From NCBI GenBank assembly GCA_014654705.1, contig JACVZY010000045.1:1-48331 (forward strand): 48,331 nucleotides of DNA, written 5' to 3'. Source of the DNA: Ignavibacteria bacterium. Lineage in GTDB: Bacteria; Bacteroidota; Ignavibacteria; Kapaibacteriales; UBA4661. The notes under the pieces were generated by a model. The model had not been told where the DNA came from, made no database searches, and saw only the letters and a list, made by a program, of their open reading frames with translations. Both the position numbers and the translations under genes were made by a program. Below, in pieces: positions 44,712-48,331 of this stretch (the first letter of the stretch is position 1; each line of letters begins with the position of its first letter).

Positions 44712-45185
44712 ATGACAAAGAACATTTATAGCCCGATGACGCGCCTCGTCAATGAATTGAACTACCGCGTCAACAATATGCCTCGCTACGCCGACCAAGC
44801 ATTTGCCTTTGCAAATTCTTACGTTCCGGCGGTCAATGTCGAATTCAAAAACGTTATTCTCACACCGCGCGTTGATGCGGTCGAGAGCGACACCAACTAT
44901 ATGCTGCTTATTGAGCTGGCAGGCGTTGCCAAAGAAGACGTGCAGGTAACGGTCGAGAATAACGTTCTGACGATTAAAGGCGAGAAAAAACGCCCTGAAT
45001 CACAAAGTGAAGTAACCTTCGTAAGCAAAGGTCGCCGTTTTGGTAAATTCGAGCGTTCCTTCAAACTTGCGGAAAACGTTGATACTACTTCCATCGGCGC
45101 TGAGTTTGCCAATGGTATTCTCACGCTGACACTTCCCAAAATCGAAGTGAAAAAGCCTGAACCGATAACCGTAGAAATTAAGTAA
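44712..45185 (+). CDS. Small heat-shock protein (Hsp20), copy 2
   Basis: 157 residues. Crystallin domain about 50-150: LTPRVDAVESDTNYMLLIEL then AGVAKEDVQVTVENNVLTIK and FANGILTLTLPKIEV. The N-terminal arm (VNELNYRVNNMPRYADQ) differs from copies 1 and 3, so hetero-oligomers or different clients are possible. There is no Shine-Dalgarno sequence, unlike its neighbours, so it may be made in smaller amounts. Confidence 0.95.
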   Translation: MTKNIYSPMTRLVNELNYRVNNMPRYADQAFAFANSYVPAVNVEFKNVILTPRVDAVESDTNYMLLIELAGVAKEDVQVTVENNVLTIKGEKKRPESQSEVTFVSKGRRFGKFERSFKLAENVDTTSIGAEFANGILTLTLPKIEVKKPEPITVEIK

Positions 45186-45209
45186 TTATCAAGCAATGAT
45201 GCTGCATGA

Positions 45210-45233
45210 GGAGCGGAAAACACACTCCGCTCC
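45210..45233 (+). repeat. Hairpin between hsp20-2 and hsp20-3
   Basis: 8-bp GC-rich stem GGAGCGGA/TCCGCTCC with an 8-base loop and no T tail. Confidence 0.55.
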
Positions 45234-45294
45234 CCAAGCACGCACACCGAACAAAAACAACGATTCTCTCACTATATTCCTAAGGAGTACAGCC

Positions 45295-45780
45295 ATGAGT
45301 AATATCACGCGCTTCGAGCCGTTCCGCGAAATGGAACGCATGACCAACGAAATGAGCCGTCAAATGGATTCGCTCTTTCGCTCCTTCGACACTGATTTTG
45401 GTAATAATTCATTCCGCCGTTTTCTGAATGAAAACGTCATCAATCGCCCGTTTGCGCCCCGCGTGGACATTGCTGAAGATGCAACGAATATGTATCTTCA
45501 CATCGAACTGGCAGGTTTGTCCAAGGAAGACGTGCAGCTCACCGTGAGCGATGACCGTGTGCTGACCATCAAAGGCGAGCGCAAGAACGAACACAAAGAC
45601 GAAGGCAAGAACTACGTCCGTGTTGAGCGTGTCTATGGCGAGTTTTCGCGCTCCTTCCAGCTACCGGATAACGTGAAATCCGATGCTATTGATGCCAAAT
45701 TCGATAATGGCGTTTTGAACGTTACTCTTCCAAAAACGGAAGAATCCAAACCGAAGCAAATTGCGGTTGAAATCAAGTAA
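45295..45780 (+). CDS. Small heat-shock protein (Hsp20), copy 3
   Basis: 161 residues. N-terminal arm FEPFREMERMTNEMSRQMDS typical of class A bacterial Hsp20, crystallin domain about 55-155 (RVDIAEDATNMYLHIELAGL, VSDDRVLTIKGERKNE, FDNGVLNVTLPKTEES). The frame is open from 45196, but AAGGAG at 45282-45287 fixes the ATG at 45295. Confidence 0.95.
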   Translation: MSNITRFEPFREMERMTNEMSRQMDSLFRSFDTDFGNNSFRRFLNENVINRPFAPRVDIAEDATNMYLHIELAGLSKEDVQLTVSDDRVLTIKGERKNEHKDEGKNYVRVERVYGEFSRSFQLPDNVKSDAIDAKFDNGVLNVTLPKTEESKPKQIAVEIK

Positions 45781-45799
45781 CGAGGGATAAAGAATACAA

Positions 45800-45860
45800 C
45801 GGAGTGCAACCGCAGATTATGAACCGCGAGCGGTTACAAAAAAGATGCGTTTGCACTCCG
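45800..45860 (+). repeat. Nested inverted repeat after hsp20-3
   Basis: Outer 10-bp perfect arms CGGAGTGCAA/TTGCACTCCG (45800-45809 with 45851-45860) enclosing an inner AACCGC/GCGGTT (45822-45827 with 45830-45835). The RNA would form a two-tier stem. A TATATTTG (-7-like) box lies just after, at 45880-45887, without a well-placed -33 box. The half sites resemble CIRCE halves but in everted order, so this is not CIRCE. Confidence 0.6.
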
Positions 45861-46049
45861 ATATTTGCTTGAGATTCGTTATATTTGCTGTTCTGTACCG
45901 TATTCTCCCTTGATGTAGCATGAGAATGCGCCTCGTGGGAGAACGCACGTACACCAACCGTGCGATAAGCACACAAGGCAGTTGCTTGCAAAAATTGTAA
46001 CCAGTTTTCACAGCACTGCTTCTCAAAAACTTTTCAAAAGGATAGTATT

Positions 46050-46172
46050 ATGAACACGACCATGCTTTGCGAAACCGGTGAGTTCCTCCGGGACTTGCTT
46101 TTCGGTAGCACCAATGCCAGCGACTTGTGCAAAGAAGACACAATGTTCTATGGCGACGGTTTTTTGGCATAA
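46050..46172 (+). CDS. Possible 40-residue small protein
   Basis: ATG at 46050 with AAAAGGA ending about seven bases upstream; sequence begins MNTTMLCETGEFLRDLLF and ends DTMFYGDGFLA. Acidic, two Cys, with one amphipathic helix. No relative recognised. The good ribosome-binding site and the position between two heat-shock genes make it worth keeping, but chance is possible. Confidence 0.35.
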   Translation: MNTTMLCETGEFLRDLLFGSTNASDLCKEDTMFYGDGFLA

Positions 46173-46286
46173 GCCCCTTAAAGAGGCTAAAAGCCATAAG
46201 CATAGTGTTCTTCAGGAGTTGAATTTATCTAAATGTTATTCTGCCCTCGCACACCGAAGGCAGCATCCGTCGAAAAAGAAGCTGAT

Positions 46287-46337
46287 GAATGACGGATGAG
46301 AGCGCAAACCACGATTTTGCTCTGTCATCCGTCATTC
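46287..46337 (+). repeat. Large inverted repeat upstream of dnaK
   Basis: 13-bp perfect arms GAATGACGGATGA/TCATCCGTCATTC (46287-46299 with 46325-46337), extended inward by AGC/GCT-type pairs. No T tail. It sits 61 bases before the dnaK ATG and would fold in the dnaK leader or upstream of its promoter. Confidence 0.6.
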
Positions 46338-46353
46338 GCGTAAAATCCCTTAG

Positions 46354-48331
<1,978 letters not shown>

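Noticed and set aside
45800-45860. CIRCE element near the heat-shock genes
   Set aside because: The half sites are in the opposite order and 41 bases apart; CIRCE needs TTAGCACTC-N9-GAGTGCTAA.

Overview
The window looks like chromosomal DNA from a member of the Bacteroidota/Chlorobiota (FCB) group, perhaps a Kapabacteria- or Ignavibacteria-like lineage. The evidence is a protein with a C-terminal type IX secretion sorting domain, a TonB-dependent receptor, a DUF2807 surface protein, a giant two-component-regulator propeller protein, and promoters of the Bacteroidetes type (TTTG, about 20 bases, TAnnTTTG). Many genes lack a clear Shine-Dalgarno sequence, as is usual there. The assignment below the group level is a guess from gene content; no rRNA is present.

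Layout. 1-13.6 kb is a mostly plus-strand housekeeping and envelope region: TonB receptor, EamA exporter, PBP4-type D,D-carboxypeptidase, phosphoglucose/phosphomannose isomerase, a T9SS-exported repeat protein, GDP-L-fucose synthase translationally coupled to an ATP-grasp ligase, inorganic pyrophosphatase and HPr kinase. 13.7-19.3 kb holds two paralogous secreted M1 metallopeptidases with a triple helix-turn-helix gene between them. 19.3-25.6 kb has a double-GNAT protein, a YfiT/DinB protein, a divergent TPR histidine kinase and LuxR-type regulator pair, LipB, tRNA-Gly(GCC) and PurE. 25.7-36.5 kb has a DUF2807 protein, the propeller-SpoIIE phosphatase sensor, homogentisate dioxygenase, an isoaspartyl peptidase, an NlpC/P60 hydrolase, a CapA-like protein and a Memo-family protein. 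36.6-39.5 kb is PEP carboxylase.

The accessory part is 39.5-43.8 kb. It has an MmeI-like fused restriction-methylation enzyme followed one base later by a DUF3800 gene that is broken by a one-base frameshift. Next to it lie two paralogous, apparently non-coding transcription units about 300 bases apart. Each has a complete TTTG-N19-TAnnTTTG promoter, conserved 5' and 3' blocks, a 45-base interior of equal length but divergent sequence, and a T-rich terminator. The second unit runs antisense across the 3' end of the DUF3800 gene. I regard this pair as the best candidate for something undescribed.

43.8-48.3 kb is a stress block: three tandem Hsp20 genes and dnaK (cut by the window edge). The intergenic DNA there is rich in direct and inverted repeats and includes a possible 40-residue protein. 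The Hsp20s and DnaK probably act together, holding and then refolding unfolded proteins. The envelope genes at the start (DacB, sugar isomerase, fucose synthase, the T9SS substrate) suggest cell-wall and surface-glycan work.
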